From: Acanthamoeba sp. SK_2022b
Lineage: Eukaryota > Discosea > Longamoebia > Acanthamoebidae
Length of the DNA: 64,000 bases
Assembly (NCBI GenBank): GCA_027943245.1
Contig: JANDJZ010001750.1
Location: forward strand, 1-64,000
Direction: 5' to 3'
Below the pieces are notes generated by a model that did not search any database, was not told the DNA's origin, and saw only the letters and a program-made list of their open reading frames with translations. Positions 29,298-41,401 of the stretch are shown here, in pieces. The position numbers were made by a program, and so were the translations under genes. Positions within the stretch are counted from its first letter, which is position 1. Each line of letters begins with the position of its first letter.

Positions 29298-30278
29298 ATG
29301 CCTAACACCTTTCGCCCTCTGACCGGGGCCAGTAACCCGCACCTGCAAACGCTGTTGCCGCGGTTGGTGCGCCGCCGCGTGTTATTGAAACCGCATTGGC
29401 AACGGCTGGAATTGCCCGACGGCGATTTCGTCGATCTCGCCTGGAGCGAAGATCCGGCGCAGGCGCGCGACAAACCGCGCGCGGTGCTGTTCCACGGCCT
29501 GGAAGGCAGCTTCTACAGCCCCTACGCACATGGCCTGCTCAACGCCTGGCGTGAGCGTGGCTGGCTCGGCGTGGTGATGCACTTTCGCGGCTGCAGCGGC
29601 GTGCCCAACCGCAAGCAGCGCATCTACCACTCCGGTGAAACCGAAGATGCACGCTTCTTCCTGCGCTGGCTGCGCGACCGCTACGGCGAGGTGCCAACCG
29701 CGGCGGTAGGCGTTTCGCTCGGCGGCAACATGCTGGCCTGCTATCTGGCGCAGCAAGGCGCCGACAGCCTGCTGCAGGCGGCGGTGGTGGTCTCGGCGCC
29801 GCTGATGCTGGAGCCCTGTGCCTACCGCATGGAGCAAGGCTTCTCCCGCGTTTATCAGCGCTACCTGCTGGGGCAGCTGAAACAAAACGCCACCCGCAAG
29901 CTGTTGCACTACCCGGACACTCTGCCGCTCAAGCTGTCACAGCTGAACGGGTTGCGGCGCATCCGCGAATTCGACGACGCCATTACCTCGCGCATTCACG
30001 GCTTTAGCGACGCTATCGACTACTATCGCCGCTGCAGCGCCCTGCCGCTGTTGCCGGCTATTCAGACGCCGCTGCTGATCATCCATGCGAAGGACGATCC
30101 CTTCATGACCCATGAGGTGATCCCCGACGTCGCCGGTCTGCCGCGCAATATCGAATATCAACTGACCGAGTACGGCGGCCACGTCGGCTTCGTCGGCGGC
30201 ACGCTGAAAAAACCGCACATGTGGCTGGAACATCGCATTCCGGCCTGGCTTTCCCCTTATCTGGACATCCCGACGTGA
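29298..30278 (+). CDS. yheT: YheT-type alpha/beta hydrolase
   Basis: 326 residues of the AB-hydrolase 4 family, with the nucleophile elbow GVSLGG, Asp in [11 protein letters not shown] and His in [10 protein letters not shown] lipase/esterase-like activity is assumed and the true substrate unknown. Overlaps yheU by 4 bases. Confidence 0.92.
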   Translation: MPNTFRPLTGASNPHLQTLLPRLVRRRVLLKPHWQRLELPDGDFVDLAWSEDPAQARDKPRAVLFHGLEGSFYSPYAHGLLNAWRERGWLGVVMHFRGCSGVPNRKQRIYHSGETEDARFFLRWLRDRYGEVPTAAVGVSLGGNMLACYLAQQGADSLLQAAVVVSAPLMLEPCAYRMEQGFSRVYQRYLLGQLKQNATRKLLHYPDTLPLKLSQLNGLRRIREFDDAITSRIHGFSDAIDYYRRCSALPLLPAIQTPLLIIHAKDDPFMTHEVIPDVAGLPRNIEYQLTEYGGHVGFVGGTLKKPHMWLEHRIPAWLSPYLDIPT

Positions 30279-30508
30279 TCATTCCCTGGCAAGAACTGGC
30301 AACCGACACCCTGAACAGCCTGATCGAATCCTTTGTACTGCGCGAAGGCACCGATTACGGCGAACATGAACGCTCGCTGGAACAGAAGGTGGAGGACGTG
30401 CGCCGCCAGCTGAAAAACGGCGAAGTGGTGCTGGTGTGGTCGGAACTGCACGAGAGCGTCAACATCATGCCGCGCGGCCAGTTCCGCGCCGGGCAGGAAG
30501 AAATTTAG
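30275..30508 (+). CDS. yheU: YheU family protein (UPF0270), GTG start
   Basis: 77 residues; [20 protein letters not shown] and [18 protein letters not shown] match YheU closely. The GTG at 30275 overlaps the yheT TGA (GTGA), giving the family N-terminus, whereas the ATG at 30221 lies inside yheT. Function unknown. Confidence 0.9.
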   Translation: MIIPWQELATDTLNSLIESFVLREGTDYGEHERSLEQKVEDVRRQLKNGEVVLVWSELHESVNIMPRGQFRAGQEEI

Positions 30509-30659
30509 TGGCGCTCGGTTCTATGACTGACGGAAAAAATCAGGTAACAATGGGGCATTGCAAACCAGCGCGCGCCATTTTTTCCTGAGATAGAGAGCGT
30601 CAACAAGAGCCACAATAATCCCCTGACGCCGGCGCATTCAACACGGAGTGACAACCATC

Positions 30660-31529
30660 ATGTCTGCCAAACATCCCGTTATCGCGGTGACCGGTTCCAG
30701 CGGCGCCGGCACCACTACCACCAGCGTGGCGTTCCGTAAGATCTTCCAACAGCTCAACATCCGCGCCGCCGAGCTGGAGGGCGACAGCTTCCATCGCTAC
30801 ACCCGGCCGGAAATGGACGCGGCGATCCGCAAGGCGCGCGATCTGGGCAGACACATCAGCTATTTCGGCCCCGAGGCCAACGACTTCGGCCTGCTGCAGC
30901 AGAGCTTTATCGACTACGGCAAGAACGGCACCGGGCGCTCGCGCAAGTATCTGCACACCTACGACGAAGCGGTGCCCTACAATCAGGTGCCGGGTACCTT
31001 CACCCCGTGGGAACCGCTGCCGGCGCCGACTGACGTGCTGTTCTACGAGGGGCTGCACGGCGGCGTGGTCACCGAGCACCATGACGTGGCCAACCACGTC
31101 GATCTGCTGGTCGGCGTGGTGCCGATCGTCAACCTGGAGTGGATTCAGAAACTGATCCGCGATACCGGCGAGCGTGGCCACTCTCGCGAAGCGGTGATGG
31201 ATTCGGTGGTGCGTTCGATGGAAGATTACATCAACTACATCACGCCGCAGTTCTCGCGCACCCACATCAACTTCCAGCGCGTGCCGACGGTGGACACCTC
31301 CAACCCGTTCGCCGCCAAGGCGATTCCCTCACTGGACGAAAGCTTCGTGGTGATCCACTTCCGCGGGCTGGATCAGATAGATTTCCCCTATTTGCTGGCG
31401 ATGCTGCAGGGCTCGTTTATCTCACACATCAATACGTTAGTGGTGCCGGGCGGCAAGATGGGGCTGGCGATGGAGCTGATCATGGCGCCGCTGGTGCAGC
31501 GGTTGCTGGAAGGCAAGAAGATCGAATAA
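30660..31529 (+). CDS. prkB: PrkB, phosphoribulokinase-like protein
   Basis: 289 residues as in E. coli. The P-loop GSSGAGTTTT and the family segment EGDSFHRY are present. It belongs to the phosphoribulokinase/uridine kinase superfamily, but no Calvin-cycle genes are present, so the substrate is uncertain. The ATG at 30660 is chosen over 30648. Confidence 0.93.
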   Translation: MSAKHPVIAVTGSSGAGTTTTSVAFRKIFQQLNIRAAELEGDSFHRYTRPEMDAAIRKARDLGRHISYFGPEANDFGLLQQSFIDYGKNGTGRSRKYLHTYDEAVPYNQVPGTFTPWEPLPAPTDVLFYEGLHGGVVTEHHDVANHVDLLVGVVPIVNLEWIQKLIRDTGERGHSREAVMDSVVRSMEDYINYITPQFSRTHINFQRVPTVDTSNPFAAKAIPSLDESFVVIHFRGLDQIDFPYLLAMLQGSFISHINTLVVPGGKMGLAMELIMAPLVQRLLEGKKIE

Positions 31530-31536
31530 ATGCGTT

Positions 31537-31559
31537 GAGCGCGGCGCCGGGCCGCGCTC
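31537..31559. terminator. Hairpin between convergent prkB and yhfA
   Basis: GAGCGCGGC (31537-31545) pairs with GCCGCGCTC (31551-31559) in the short gap between convergent genes. No T-run. Confidence 0.5.
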
Positions 31560-31567
31560 CGTCTCGA

Positions 31568-31975
31568 TTACGCCGGTTGGCGGATCTCGAAGCTGTGGGT
31601 CACCGTGGCGGCCTTGTTGAGCATCAGCGCCACCGAGCAGTATTTCTCCGCCGACAGGTTCACCGCACGCTCGACGATCTTGTCGGTCAGGTCCTGGCCG
31701 GTAACGATGAAGTGCAGGTTGATATGGGTGAACAACCGCGGGGCTTCTTCGCGGCGCTCGGAGGTCAGCTTCACCTCACAGTCGCGCACGTCGTTGCGCC
31801 CTTTTTGCAGGATGGACACCACGTCGATCGCGCTGCAGCCGCCCACCGACATCAGCACCATCTCCATCGGGCTGGGCGCTTTATCACCGGCGTTGCCGTC
31901 CATCAGCACCTGGTGGCCGGAGGCCGATTCCCCCAAAAACGTTAACCCTTCCACCCATTTAACTCTTGCCTGCAT
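31568..31975 (-). CDS. yhfA: OsmC-family protein YhfA
   Basis: 135 residues (E. coli 134), OsmC fold with MSVGGCSAIDVV carrying the conserved cysteine. OsmC proteins reduce organic peroxides with a Cys pair; whether YhfA does is unknown. Divergent from crp, as in E. coli. Confidence 0.9.
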   Translation of the reverse strand: MQARVKWVEGLTFLGESASGHQVLMDGNAGDKAPSPMEMVLMSVGGCSAIDVVSILQKGRNDVRDCEVKLTSERREEAPRLFTHINLHFIVTGQDLTDKIVERAVNLSAEKYCSVALMLNKAATVTHSFEIRQPA

Positions 31976-32190
31976 TCTGGTCACTCCGGTTGATTTCTTA
32001 AAATCAGAGTACGCTTTCGCATAGAAACAGGCAACGTAACCTGATGCTAATCATGCTGAAGCGAGACAACACGAGACACCCGCCTTACTCTGTGCTACAA
32101 ACAGAGCCGCAATAAATCTTTCCGGGACACTGAATTTCAGGGAAACGCCCAGAGAAAGGCTCCTTTACCGGTATGTTAACAGAATGTAGC
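31976..32190. other. Divergent yhfA-crp intergenic region, proximal part
   Basis: No gene. The 63-codon minus-strand frame at 32085-32276 has no homology that I recognise and crosses the crp promoter. Half-sites such as TGTGAC (near 32317) are present, but I find no full TGTGA-N6-TCACA CRP site. Confidence 0.45.
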
Positions 32191-32219
32191 TTGCAGCGCT
32201 TACGGCAAGTTAATATGCT
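32191..32219 (+). promoter_or_regulatory. Candidate crp promoter
   Basis: TTGCAG (32191-32196), a 17-base spacer and TATGCT (32214-32219) would start transcription about 130 bases before crp, a leader of roughly E. coli length. The sequence just before the ATG (AACAGAGGATAAC) is conserved with E. coli crp. Confidence 0.5.
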
Positions 32220-32357
32220 AGAGCGACAGCGTATTTTTATGACACGCCTCAAAACTTGCCGGTAGCCCTCGCTCATGACTGCGGCTACAGGCGGGTTTTA
32301 CAGGGAACTCTGACCCCTGTGACACAAGGCAGCGATAACAACAGAGGATAACAGCGA

Positions 32358-32990
32358 ATGGTTCTCGGCAAACCGCAAACAGACCCTACTCTCGAATGGT
32401 TCCTGTCTCATTGCCATATCCACAAATATCCATCGAAGAGTACGCTGATTCACCAAGGTGAAAAGGCCGAAACGCTTTACTACATCGTGAAAGGCTCCGT
32501 CGCGGTGCTGATCAAGGATGAAGAAGGTAAAGAGATGATCCTGTCCTACCTCAACCAGGGGGATTTCATCGGCGAGCTCGGATTGTTCGAAGAAGGCCAG
32601 GAGCGCAGCGCCTGGGTTCGCGCGAAAACCGCCTGTGAAGTGGCCGAAATTTCCTACAAGAAATTCCGCCAGCTGATCCAGGTGAACCCGGACATCCTGA
32701 TGCGTCTGTCCGCCCAAATGGCGAGCCGCCTGCAGGTCACCTCCGAAAAAGTGGGCAACCTCGCCTTCCTGGACGTTACCGGCCGCATCGCGCAAACCCT
32801 GCTGAATCTGGCGAAGCAACCCGACGCCATGACTCACCCGGACGGCATGCAGATCAAGATCACCCGTCAGGAGATCGGCCAGATCGTCGGCTGCTCGCGT
32901 GAAACCGTTGGCCGTATTCTGAAAATGCTGGAAGATCAAAACCTGATTTCCGCCCACGGCAAAACCATTGTCGTCTACGGCACCCGTTAA
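32358..32990 (+). CDS. crp: cAMP receptor protein CRP
   Basis: Global regulator activated by cAMP. 210 residues, near-identical in appearance to E. coli CRP: cAMP pocket GELGLF...RSAWVRA, dimer C-helix, and the helix-turn-helix [20 protein letters not shown]. The adjacent LacI-controlled sugar genes and tsgA-nir region may include CRP targets. Confidence 0.98.
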   Translation: MVLGKPQTDPTLEWFLSHCHIHKYPSKSTLIHQGEKAETLYYIVKGSVAVLIKDEEGKEMILSYLNQGDFIGELGLFEEGQERSAWVRAKTACEVAEISYKKFRQLIQVNPDILMRLSAQMASRLQVTSEKVGNLAFLDVTGRIAQTLLNLAKQPDAMTHPDGMQIKITRQEIGQIVGCSRETVGRILKMLEDQNLISAHGKTIVVYGTR

Positions 32991-32998
32991 TCCCTGAA

Positions 32999-33026
32999 AA
33001 AACGGCGCAGTCTGCGCCGTTTTTTT
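32999..33026 (+). terminator. crp terminator
   Basis: ACGGCGCA (33002-33009) pairs with TGCGCCGT (33013-33020) with a 3-base loop and T7 behind it. Confidence 0.9.
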
Positions 33027-33040
33027 GTCTGCTCTCTGCC

Positions 33041-35119
33041 ATGTGGCGCCGCCTGATCTACCACCCGGAAATCAACTACGCACTGCGACAAACGCTGGTG
33101 TTGTGCCTGCCGGTGCTGTTCGGCCTGCTGATAGGCCAGCTGCAGCTCGGCCTGATGTTCTCCCTCGTGCCCGCCTGCTGCAATATCGCCGGGCTGGATA
33201 CGCCGCATAAGCGCTTCTTTAAACGACTGATCGTCGGCGGTTCGCTGTTCGCCTTCAGCAGCGTGCTGCTGCAACAGGCCCTGCTGTGGCACGTGCCGCT
33301 GCCGGCGCTGATGCTGGGCCTGGCGCTGCTGCTCGGCGTCACCGGCGAAATCAGCCCGCTGCACGCCCGGCTGTTGCCGGCGGCGCTGGTGGCCGCCATC
33401 TTCGCCCTCAGCACGGCCGGCACGGTGCCTATCTGGCAGGCGCCGCTGCTGTACGCGATCGGCACCGCCTGGTATGGCTTATTCACCTGGTTCTGGTTCA
33501 AGCTCTGGAAAGAGCAGCCGATGCGCGAGACGCTGAGCCAGCTCTACCTGGAACTGGCGGACTATTTCGAAGCCAAATACTCGCTGCTGACCCAGCACAC
33601 CGATCCGCAGACCGCGCTGCCGCCGCTGCTGGTGCGCCAGCAAAAGGTGATGGACCTGATCAGCCTGTTGTACCAACAGCTTAATTTCCTGCCGCACGCC
33701 AACAATCTCGAGCAAAAGCGCCTGCAGCGCGCCTTTCAGGTGGCGATGGACCTGCAGGAGCACATCACCGTCAGCCTGCATCTGCCGGAAGAGGTGCAAA
33801 AACTGGTGGAGCAGAGCCAGGCCGAAGCGATCATTCGCCGCAATGCTCAGGTGATCGCCGGCCGGCTGCGCGTGGTGGCGCACGATATTCTCTATCATCA
33901 ACATTCGAAGCGCTTCTCCATGACCCACGAGCTGGCGGCGCTGGAAAAAATGGCGGCGCAGCATCCCGATAACCCGGTCGGCCAGTTTTGTTATTACCAC
34001 TTCAGCCGTATCGCCCGCCTGCTGCGCACCCAGCATCCGCTGTACCGCCGCGACCTGATGCCCGGCCAGCACCGCCTGCCGTTTTGGCCGGCGCTGGTCA
34101 GCTATCTGTCGTTCAAATCCACCGCCCTGCGCAACGCCGCGCGGCTGGGCGTAACGCTGGCGGTCGGCAGCAGCCTGGGTGCGGTATTCAACCTGCCGAA
34201 GCCTTACTGGATCCTGCTCACCATCATGCTGGTGAGCCAAAACGGGTATAACGCCACCCGGGTGCGTATTCAGCACCGTGCGCTGGGCACGATTGCCGGG
34301 CTATTGCTGGCAGCCGGGCTGCTGCAGCTGCAGTTGCCGGAGGGAGAAACGCTGAGCATCATGCTGGTGATCACGCTGCTGGCCTACCTGGTTTCGCGCA
34401 AGAACTACGGGCTGTCGGTGATTGGCTTTACGGTCACGGCGGTTTACACCCTGCAGCTGCTGGCGCTGAACGGCTCGCATTTTCTGGTACCGCGCCTGAT
34501 CGATACGCTGATCGGCTGCGTGCTGGCGTTCGGCGGCACCATTTGGCTGTGGCCGCAGTGGCAAAGCGGGCTGCTGCGCAAGAATGCCCATCAGGCGCTG
34601 GAGAACGATCAAGCCGCGCTGCGGCTGATGCTGAAGCAACCGGAACCGGACGCCACCGCGTTGGCCTATACCCGCATGCAGGTCAACCAGGCACACAACG
34701 CGCTGTTCACCTCGCTCAATCAGGCGATGCAAGAGCCGGGGTTCGCGTCAAACTATCTGGCGGACATGCGGCTGTGGGTCACTCACAGCCAGTTCATCGT
34801 CGAACACCTGAACGCCATGACCATTCTGGCACGCGAGCACTACATGCTGACGCCGAAACTGGCGGAAGAGTATCTGCAGACCTGTGAAATCGCGCTGCAA
34901 AGCTGCCAGCAGCGGTTGGAATACGACGGCCCGAGCAGCGGCAACAGCGGCATCATGCAGCCGCCGGATCTGCATCCGGACATGCCCGTTACCGAGATGG
35001 AGCGCCATCTGCGGCGCATTTTGTCGCACCTGAGCGTGATGCACACCATTTCGTCGCTGGCCTGGCGCCAGCGCCCGCACCACGGCATCTGGCTCAAGCG
35101 CAAACTGCGCGATCAATAA
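33041..35119 (+). CDS. yhfK: YhfK, FUSC-family inner-membrane protein
   Basis: 692 residues (E. coli about 696). Two clusters of hydrophobic helices (about 15-150 and 370-500) flank cytoplasmic domains, the layout of fusaric acid resistance/YccS-like proteins. It may export aromatic acids, but this is inferred from the family. It directly follows the crp terminator. Confidence 0.9.
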   Translation: MWRRLIYHPEINYALRQTLVLCLPVLFGLLIGQLQLGLMFSLVPACCNIAGLDTPHKRFFKRLIVGGSLFAFSSVLLQQALLWHVPLPALMLGLALLLGVTGEISPLHARLLPAALVAAIFALSTAGTVPIWQAPLLYAIGTAWYGLFTWFWFKLWKEQPMRETLSQLYLELADYFEAKYSLLTQHTDPQTALPPLLVRQQKVMDLISLLYQQLNFLPHANNLEQKRLQRAFQVAMDLQEHITVSLHLPEEVQKLVEQSQAEAIIRRNAQVIAGRLRVVAHDILYHQHSKRFSMTHELAALEKMAAQHPDNPVGQFCYYHFSRIARLLRTQHPLYRRDLMPGQHRLPFWPALVSYLSFKSTALRNAARLGVTLAVGSSLGAVFNLPKPYWILLTIMLVSQNGYNATRVRIQHRALGTIAGLLLAAGLLQLQLPEGETLSIMLVITLLAYLVSRKNYGLSVIGFTVTAVYTLQLLALNGSHFLVPRLIDTLIGCVLAFGGTIWLWPQWQSGLLRKNAHQALENDQAALRLMLKQPEPDATALAYTRMQVNQAHNALFTSLNQAMQEPGFASNYLADMRLWVTHSQFIVEHLNAMTILAREHYMLTPKLAEEYLQTCEIALQSCQQRLEYDGPSSGNSGIMQPPDLHPDMPVTEMERHLRRILSHLSVMHTISSLAWRQRPHHGIWLKRKLRDQ

Positions 35120-35139
35120 GGGCGCGGCATGCCGCGCCC
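35120..35139. terminator. Palindromic hairpin between yhfK and argD
   Basis: GGGCGCGGCA (35120-35129) and TGCCGCGCCC (35130-35139) form a perfect 20-bp palindrome between convergent genes. No T-run. Confidence 0.5.
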
Positions 35140-35159
35140 CGTTATATGCCGCGCGGGCT

Positions 35160-36401
<1,242 letters not shown>

Positions 36402-36438
36402 TCAGCGCTATCGTAATGTTAGATTGAAAACATAATCA

Positions 36439-36456
36439 CGAAATATGCATAAAAAA
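36439..36456 (-). promoter_or_regulatory. Candidate ARG box upstream of argD
   Basis: AAATATGCATAAAA matches the A/T-rich TATGCATA core seen in enterobacterial ArgR sites and lies 60-80 bases before argD. Assigned by motif and position only. Confidence 0.4.
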
Positions 36457-36508
36457 CCAATCAAGCGCAAACGCAAAACGCCTGACGGGCGAAAAAAACG
36501 CACCGGAA

Positions 36509-37084
36509 TTAACGCTTGAGGAAATTATCCAGCAGCTGGTGGCCCTGCTCGCTGAGCACGCTTTCCGGATGGAACTGCACGCCTTCCAACGCCAAAGTGC
36601 GGTGGCGGATGCCCATGATCTCGTCGCGCACGCCGTCGCGCTCGCTCCAGGCGGTCACTTCAAAACAGTCCGGCAGCGTATCGGCTTTCAGCACCAGCGA
36701 GTGATAGCGGGTCACGGTCAGCGGATCGCTCAGGCCACGAAACACGCCGACGCCCAGGTGACGAATCGCCGAGGTTTTGCCATGCATCACCGCGCGGGCG
36801 CGCACCACCTCGGCGCCGAACGCCTGCCCCAGCGCCTGGTGCCCCAGGCACACGCCGAGGATCGGCAGCTTGCCGGCGAAATGACGAATGGCGGCCAGCG
36901 AGATACCCGCTTCGTTCGGGGTACAGGGGCCAGGGGAAATCACCAGATGCTGCGGCGCCAGCCGCTCGATATCGGCCAGCTGCAGCTCATCGTTGCGCTT
37001 CACCAGCACCTCGGCGCCCAATTCGCAGAAGTACTGGTAAAGGTTATAGGTAAAGGAGTCGTAGTTATCGATCAGCAGCAGCAT
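36509..37084 (-). CDS. pabA: Aminodeoxychorismate synthase glutaminase PabA
   Basis: Supplies ammonia to PabB for p-aminobenzoate (folate). 191 residues; catalytic Cys79 in [10 protein letters not shown] and His/Glu in VQFHPES. The start [11 protein letters not shown] at 37082-37084 is canonical, and the frame upstream is extra. fic and yhfG, its neighbours in E. coli, are absent. Confidence 0.94.
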   Translation of the reverse strand: MLLLIDNYDSFTYNLYQYFCELGAEVLVKRNDELQLADIERLAPQHLVISPGPCTPNEAGISLAAIRHFAGKLPILGVCLGHQALGQAFGAEVVRARAVMHGKTSAIRHLGVGVFRGLSDPLTVTRYHSLVLKADTLPDCFEVTAWSERDGVRDEIMGIRHRTLALEGVQFHPESVLSEQGHQLLDNFLKR

Positions 37085-37156
37085 GTTAGGTCCGGCAGAG
37101 AAAAATGCCGCCACAGTGTACTGATTTAACCCGCCGCTGCCGACGATAATTTCCGC

Positions 37157-38683
37157 TTACTTTTTACGGCCGCCGGTGATCGACCCCAGCACGCCGCGCA
37201 GGATCTGGCGGCCGAGATCGCGCGCCATGCTCTTGGCGGCGGTCTGGACGATGCCGTCGCGCTTGCCGCCGCGCGGGCCGGTGGAACCGAACAGCAGCTC
37301 GTTCAGGCCGTCCATCAGGCCGCCGCCCGCCTGCTGTTGTTGCTGTTGCGCCTGCGGTTGCTGCCCCTGCTGCGGGGTGCCGACGGTGGCGAAGCCGCCC
37401 GACGACAGCTTCTCGTAGGCGGATTCGCGGTCGATCATATCCTCATAGCGGCCATACAGCGGCGACTTGTTGATCGCGCTGTTCAGCCCTTCCGCACCGA
37501 GCATGCCCATTTTGGATTCCGGCGCGATCACCATCGCCCGCTCCACCACGTTAGGCCGGCCCTTCTCGTCGAGGAATGACACCAGCGTTTCGCCCACGCC
37601 CAGCTCGGTGATCACCGTTTCGGCATCGAAGGCCGGATTGGCGCGCAGGGTTTGCGCCGCCGTCTTCACCGCCTTCTGATCGCGCGGAGTAAAGGCGCGC
37701 AGCGCATGCTGTACGCGGTTGCCCAGCTGGCCCAGCACGCTGTCCGGAATGTCCAGCGGGTTCTGGGTGACGAAGTAAATGCCGACGCCTTTGGAGCGGA
37801 TCAAACGCACCACCTGTTCGATCTTGGTCAACAGCGCCGCCGGCGCATCGTTGAACAGCAGGTGCGCCTCATCGAAGAAGAACACCAGCTTCGGCTGTTC
37901 AGGGTCGCCCACTTCCGGCAGGTGCTCAAACAGCTCGGCCAGCAGCCACAGCAGGAATACCGAATACAGCTTCGGCTGATTGATCAGCTTGTCCGCCGCC
38001 AGCAGGTTGATCACGCCGTGACCGTTGGCGTCGGTTTTCATCAGATCGTTGATGTCCAGCATCGGCTCGCCGAAGAACTGGTTGGCGCCCTGCTCTTCCA
38101 GCGTCAGCAACCCACGCTGGATGGCGCCGATCGACGCGGCAGAGATATTGCCGTACTGGGTCTGGAATTGTTTGGCGTTGTCGCCGACGAACTGCACCAT
38201 GGCGCGCAGGTCCTTCATGTCCAGCAACAGCAGCGCATTGTCATCGGCGATCTTGAACACCAGCTGCAGCACTCCGCTTTGCACCTCGTTCAGATCCAAC
38301 AGGCGCCCCAGCAACAGCGGCCCGAGATCGGAAATCGTGGCGCGGATCGGATGGCCCTTTTCGCCGTAAATATCCCACGGGATAATGGTGCAGGCCTGCG
38401 GCTGCCAGTCGGTGACGCCGATCGCCGCCAGGCGCGCCTGCAGTTTCTCGGAAGGCACGCCCTCGGCGCCGATGCCGGACAGATCGCCCTTCACGTCGGA
38501 CAGGAACACCGGCACGCCGATGCGCGAGAACTGTTCGGCCATTTTCTGCAGCGTCACCGTCTTGCCGGTGCCGGTTGCCCCGGTGATCAGCCCGTGGCGG
38601 TTGGCCAACGCCGGCAAAATCACCAGATCCTGCTCCGGTTTTCCGTCTTTCATCGCTTTGGCGATAATCCGTGGTTCACTCAT
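37157..38683 (-). CDS. yjgR: YjgR-type HerA-like ATPase (DUF853)
   Basis: 508 residues. Walker A GATGTGKT (35-42), Walker [11 protein letters not shown] and a Gln/Pro/Gly-rich low-complexity segment ([18 protein letters not shown]) before the basic C-terminus. The family is a putative hexameric DNA translocase/helicase of unknown role; inhibitor or phage-defence links of HerA relatives do not transfer automatically. The start MSEPRII is chosen. Confidence 0.9.
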   Translation of the reverse strand: MSEPRIIAKAMKDGKPEQDLVILPALANRHGLITGATGTGKTVTLQKMAEQFSRIGVPVFLSDVKGDLSGIGAEGVPSEKLQARLAAIGVTDWQPQACTIIPWDIYGEKGHPIRATISDLGPLLLGRLLDLNEVQSGVLQLVFKIADDNALLLLDMKDLRAMVQFVGDNAKQFQTQYGNISAASIGAIQRGLLTLEEQGANQFFGEPMLDINDLMKTDANGHGVINLLAADKLINQPKLYSVFLLWLLAELFEHLPEVGDPEQPKLVFFFDEAHLLFNDAPAALLTKIEQVVRLIRSKGVGIYFVTQNPLDIPDSVLGQLGNRVQHALRAFTPRDQKAVKTAAQTLRANPAFDAETVITELGVGETLVSFLDEKGRPNVVERAMVIAPESKMGMLGAEGLNSAINKSPLYGRYEDMIDRESAYEKLSSGGFATVGTPQQGQQPQAQQQQQQAGGGLMDGLNELLFGSTGPRGGKRDGIVQTAAKSMARDLGRQILRGVLGSITGGRKK

Positions 38684-38834
38684 TTTCTGTTCCTTTGACG
38701 CTGACGCAGCGCGAAACGCGCCTGTTGATGCAATAAAGCTATAAGCGCCGCGTAACCCCGTCAAGGACAAACAAAAAGGGCGCCGTCGGGATGCCCATGA
38801 TGCCTGTCTTTTCAGAATCCCCCTAAGACCTGCG

Positions 38835-39560
38835 TCACCCCCGCAGCCCCAGTTGCTCTTTCAGCGCCTTCAAATAGCGTCGGCTGACCGGCACCGGATC
38901 GCCGGCCGACATGATCATCTCCGCTGCGCCACCCTCTTCGAAGCGGATCTCGCGCACCTGCTCCAGGTTGACCAGATACTGCCGATGGCAGCGCACCAGC
39001 GGCGTACGGCTTTCCAGCGTGCGCAGCGTCAGCTCGGTGAAACACTCCATGCCGTCGCTGCGCACCACGAAGACCCCGCTCAGTTTGGAACGGATCGCCA
39101 GCACTTCATCGAACCGCAGCAGGTAGATGCGGCTGTGGCCGGTGCAGGGAATGTATTTCAGGTAACCGGCGCTCTCTTCCAACGCCGCCACGTCCTGCGG
39201 TGCCCTGCGCTGCCGCAGGCGTTGCAGCGTCTTGCTCAGCCGCTTCGGCTCCGCCGGCTTCAGCAGATAGTCGAAGGCATGCTCCTCGAACGCCTGCACC
39301 GCGTATTCGTCGTAGGCGGTCAGAAACACGATGTGCGGCATGCGGTTGGGATCCAGCATGCCGACCATTTCCAGCCCGCTGATGCGCGGCATCTGGATAT
39401 CGAGAAACACCACGTCCGGCTGCAGCCGGTGGATCTGGCTGATGGCTTCGATGGCGTTGGCGCATTCGCCGATAATCGCGATCTCCGCCTCGGCCTCCAG
39501 CAGATGGCGCAGGTTGTCGCGCGCGGAAGGTTCATCGTCAACAATCAGTGCGTTTAACAT
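38835..39560 (-). CDS. btsR: Response regulator BtsR (LytTR type)
   Basis: 241 residues: receiver with D54 ([10 protein letters not shown]) and Lys in LLKPAEP, then a LytTR DNA-binding domain ([16 protein letters not shown] to the end). In E. coli BtsS/BtsR senses pyruvate and induces the transporter btsT. Its ATG overlaps the btsS stop. Confidence 0.93.
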   Translation of the reverse strand: MLNALIVDDEPSARDNLRHLLEAEAEIAIIGECANAIEAISQIHRLQPDVVFLDIQMPRISGLEMVGMLDPNRMPHIVFLTAYDEYAVQAFEEHAFDYLLKPAEPKRLSKTLQRLRQRRAPQDVAALEESAGYLKYIPCTGHSRIYLLRFDEVLAIRSKLSGVFVVRSDGMECFTELTLRTLESRTPLVRCHRQYLVNLEQVREIRFEEGGAAEMIMSAGDPVPVSRRYLKALKEQLGLRG

Positions 39561-41245
39561 CAGGCGGCCCTCTCCATGGGGACATTGAGCGTAATGCGGG
39601 TGTAGGCGTCCGGCCGGCAATCCACCTGCACGCCATAGCCTTCGCCGTAGCGCACGCGAATGCGTTTATCCACCAGATTCATCCCCAGCCCGCTGCAGTT
39701 CGGTTTCGGCTGGAACAGCCCGGCGTTGTCCGTCACCTGCAGCAGCAGATGCTCGCCTTCGCAGCAGGCGCCGATTTCGATGCGACCCACGCCCAACAGA
39801 TGCGAGGTGCCATGCTTGATGGCGTTTTCGACGATTGGCTGCAGCGAGAACGCCGGCAGCCGCACCGCCAACAGCGCCTCCGGCAGCGATACCGCGATCT
39901 CCAGCCGATCGGCGAAGCGCGCTTTCTCGATCTGCAGGTAGGCGTTCACGTGTTCAATCTCATCCGCCAGGCTGACTTCGTCATCCGAGCGTTTGAGGTT
40001 TTTACGAAAGAAGGTCGAGAGGGACTGCACCAGATCGCAGGCGCGCTCGCCATCGCGGCGGATCACCGCCACCAGGGTATTCAAGGCATTGAACAGGAAA
40101 TGCGGATTGACCTGCGCATGCAGCAGCTTGATCTCCGACTGCGCCAGCAGCTGCTTGTGGCGCTCGTACTGTCCGGCCATGATCTGCGCCGACAACAGGC
40201 TGGCGATGCCTTCGCCCAGCGTACGGTTGATGGTGCTGAACAGCTGGCTTTTCGGTTCGTACAGTTTGATGGTGCCGATCACCCGCTGGTTTTCGCCGCG
40301 CAGCGGGATCACCAGCGTCGAACCCAGCTTGCAGGCCGGGTTGATCGAGCAGCAATAAGAGAGCTGATTACCGTCGGCGTACACCACCTCGTTGTTGTCG
40401 ATGGCGCGATGCGAATGCACCGAGGCGATCGGCGTGCCCGGCAGGTGATGATCGTCGCCGATGCCGATAAACGCCAGCAGCTTGTCGCGATCGGTGATCG
40501 CCACCGCGCCGATGCCCAGCTCCTGATAGATCACCCGGGCGACCTTCATGCTGTTCTCCTGATCGAACCCCTGCCGCAGGATGCCCTCGGTGCGCTCGGC
40601 TATCTTCAGCGCCTTGGAAGAGAAGGCGCTGGTGTATTTTTCGAACATCGCGCGCCTATCCAGCAGGATTTGCATGAACATCGCCGCGCCGACGGTATTG
40701 GCGATCATCATCGGCAGCGCGATGTGCTCCACCAGCTGCAACGCTTCGTCGTAAGGGCGCGCCACCGCCAGGATGATCGCCATCTGCAGCACTTCCGCCA
40801 CCAGCGCCACGCCGCCGACGAACAGCGGATTGAACAGCAGCTCGATGCGCCCCCGGCGCATGGCGATGCTGTGCACAATGCCGCCGACCAGGCCTTCCGA
40901 CACCGTGGAAATCGCGCAGGCCACATCGGTCATGCCGCCGAGCGTATACCGGTGCAGGCCACCGGTCAGCCCGACCAGAAAGCCCACCGACGGCCCGCCC
41001 AGCAGCCCGCCCAGGACCGCGCCTATCGCGCGGGTGTTGGCGATCGAATCCTGAATGTGCAGCCCGAAATAGGTGCCCATGATGCAGAACACCGAGAAGA
41101 TCACGTAGCACAGCAGCTTGTGCGGCAGGCGAATGGTCACCTGCATCAGCGGGATGAACAGCGGGGTTTTGCTCAGCAGATAGGCGATAACGAGATAGAC
41201 GCACATCTGCTGCAGCAGCAACAGCACCTGGTTAAATTCATACAT
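39560..41245 (-). CDS. btsS: Histidine kinase BtsS (pyruvate sensor)
   Basis: 561 residues as in E. coli: six membrane segments (5TM-5TMR_LYT type, about 1-195), a GAF-like region, and a LytS-type kinase with the phosphorylated His in [11 protein letters not shown] (H382) and the ATPase motifs VENAIKHG and GLGMNLV. Partner of the adjacent btsR. The target btsT is not in the window. Confidence 0.94.
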   Translation of the reverse strand: MYEFNQVLLLLQQMCVYLVIAYLLSKTPLFIPLMQVTIRLPHKLLCYVIFSVFCIMGTYFGLHIQDSIANTRAIGAVLGGLLGGPSVGFLVGLTGGLHRYTLGGMTDVACAISTVSEGLVGGIVHSIAMRRGRIELLFNPLFVGGVALVAEVLQMAIILAVARPYDEALQLVEHIALPMMIANTVGAAMFMQILLDRRAMFEKYTSAFSSKALKIAERTEGILRQGFDQENSMKVARVIYQELGIGAVAITDRDKLLAFIGIGDDHHLPGTPIASVHSHRAIDNNEVVYADGNQLSYCCSINPACKLGSTLVIPLRGENQRVIGTIKLYEPKSQLFSTINRTLGEGIASLLSAQIMAGQYERHKQLLAQSEIKLLHAQVNPHFLFNALNTLVAVIRRDGERACDLVQSLSTFFRKNLKRSDDEVSLADEIEHVNAYLQIEKARFADRLEIAVSLPEALLAVRLPAFSLQPIVENAIKHGTSHLLGVGRIEIGACCEGEHLLLQVTDNAGLFQPKPNCSGLGMNLVDKRIRVRYGEGYGVQVDCRPDAYTRITLNVPMERAA

Positions 41246-41401
41246 GGCAGCAACTCATCCAGAGACAACAAAGGGCGAACGCCGGATTTCCGGTCTGATT
41301 ATTGTCTGCCGATTAGAGCATGGGGCGCGGGAGAAAACAGTGATGAAGGCAAGGCTTCGGGAGGAAGGAGCGGCCGATCCCGGCGGGATCGGCCAAAAAA
41401 C

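Noticed and set aside
32085..32276. 63-codon minus-strand frame upstream of crp
   Set aside because: No family resemblance, no ribosome site, and it crosses the crp promoter and leader.
37300..37400. CAG/CTG-type low-complexity run as a possible unstable repeat
   Set aside because: It encodes the Gln-rich segment of the YjgR-type ATPase; it is short and interrupted.
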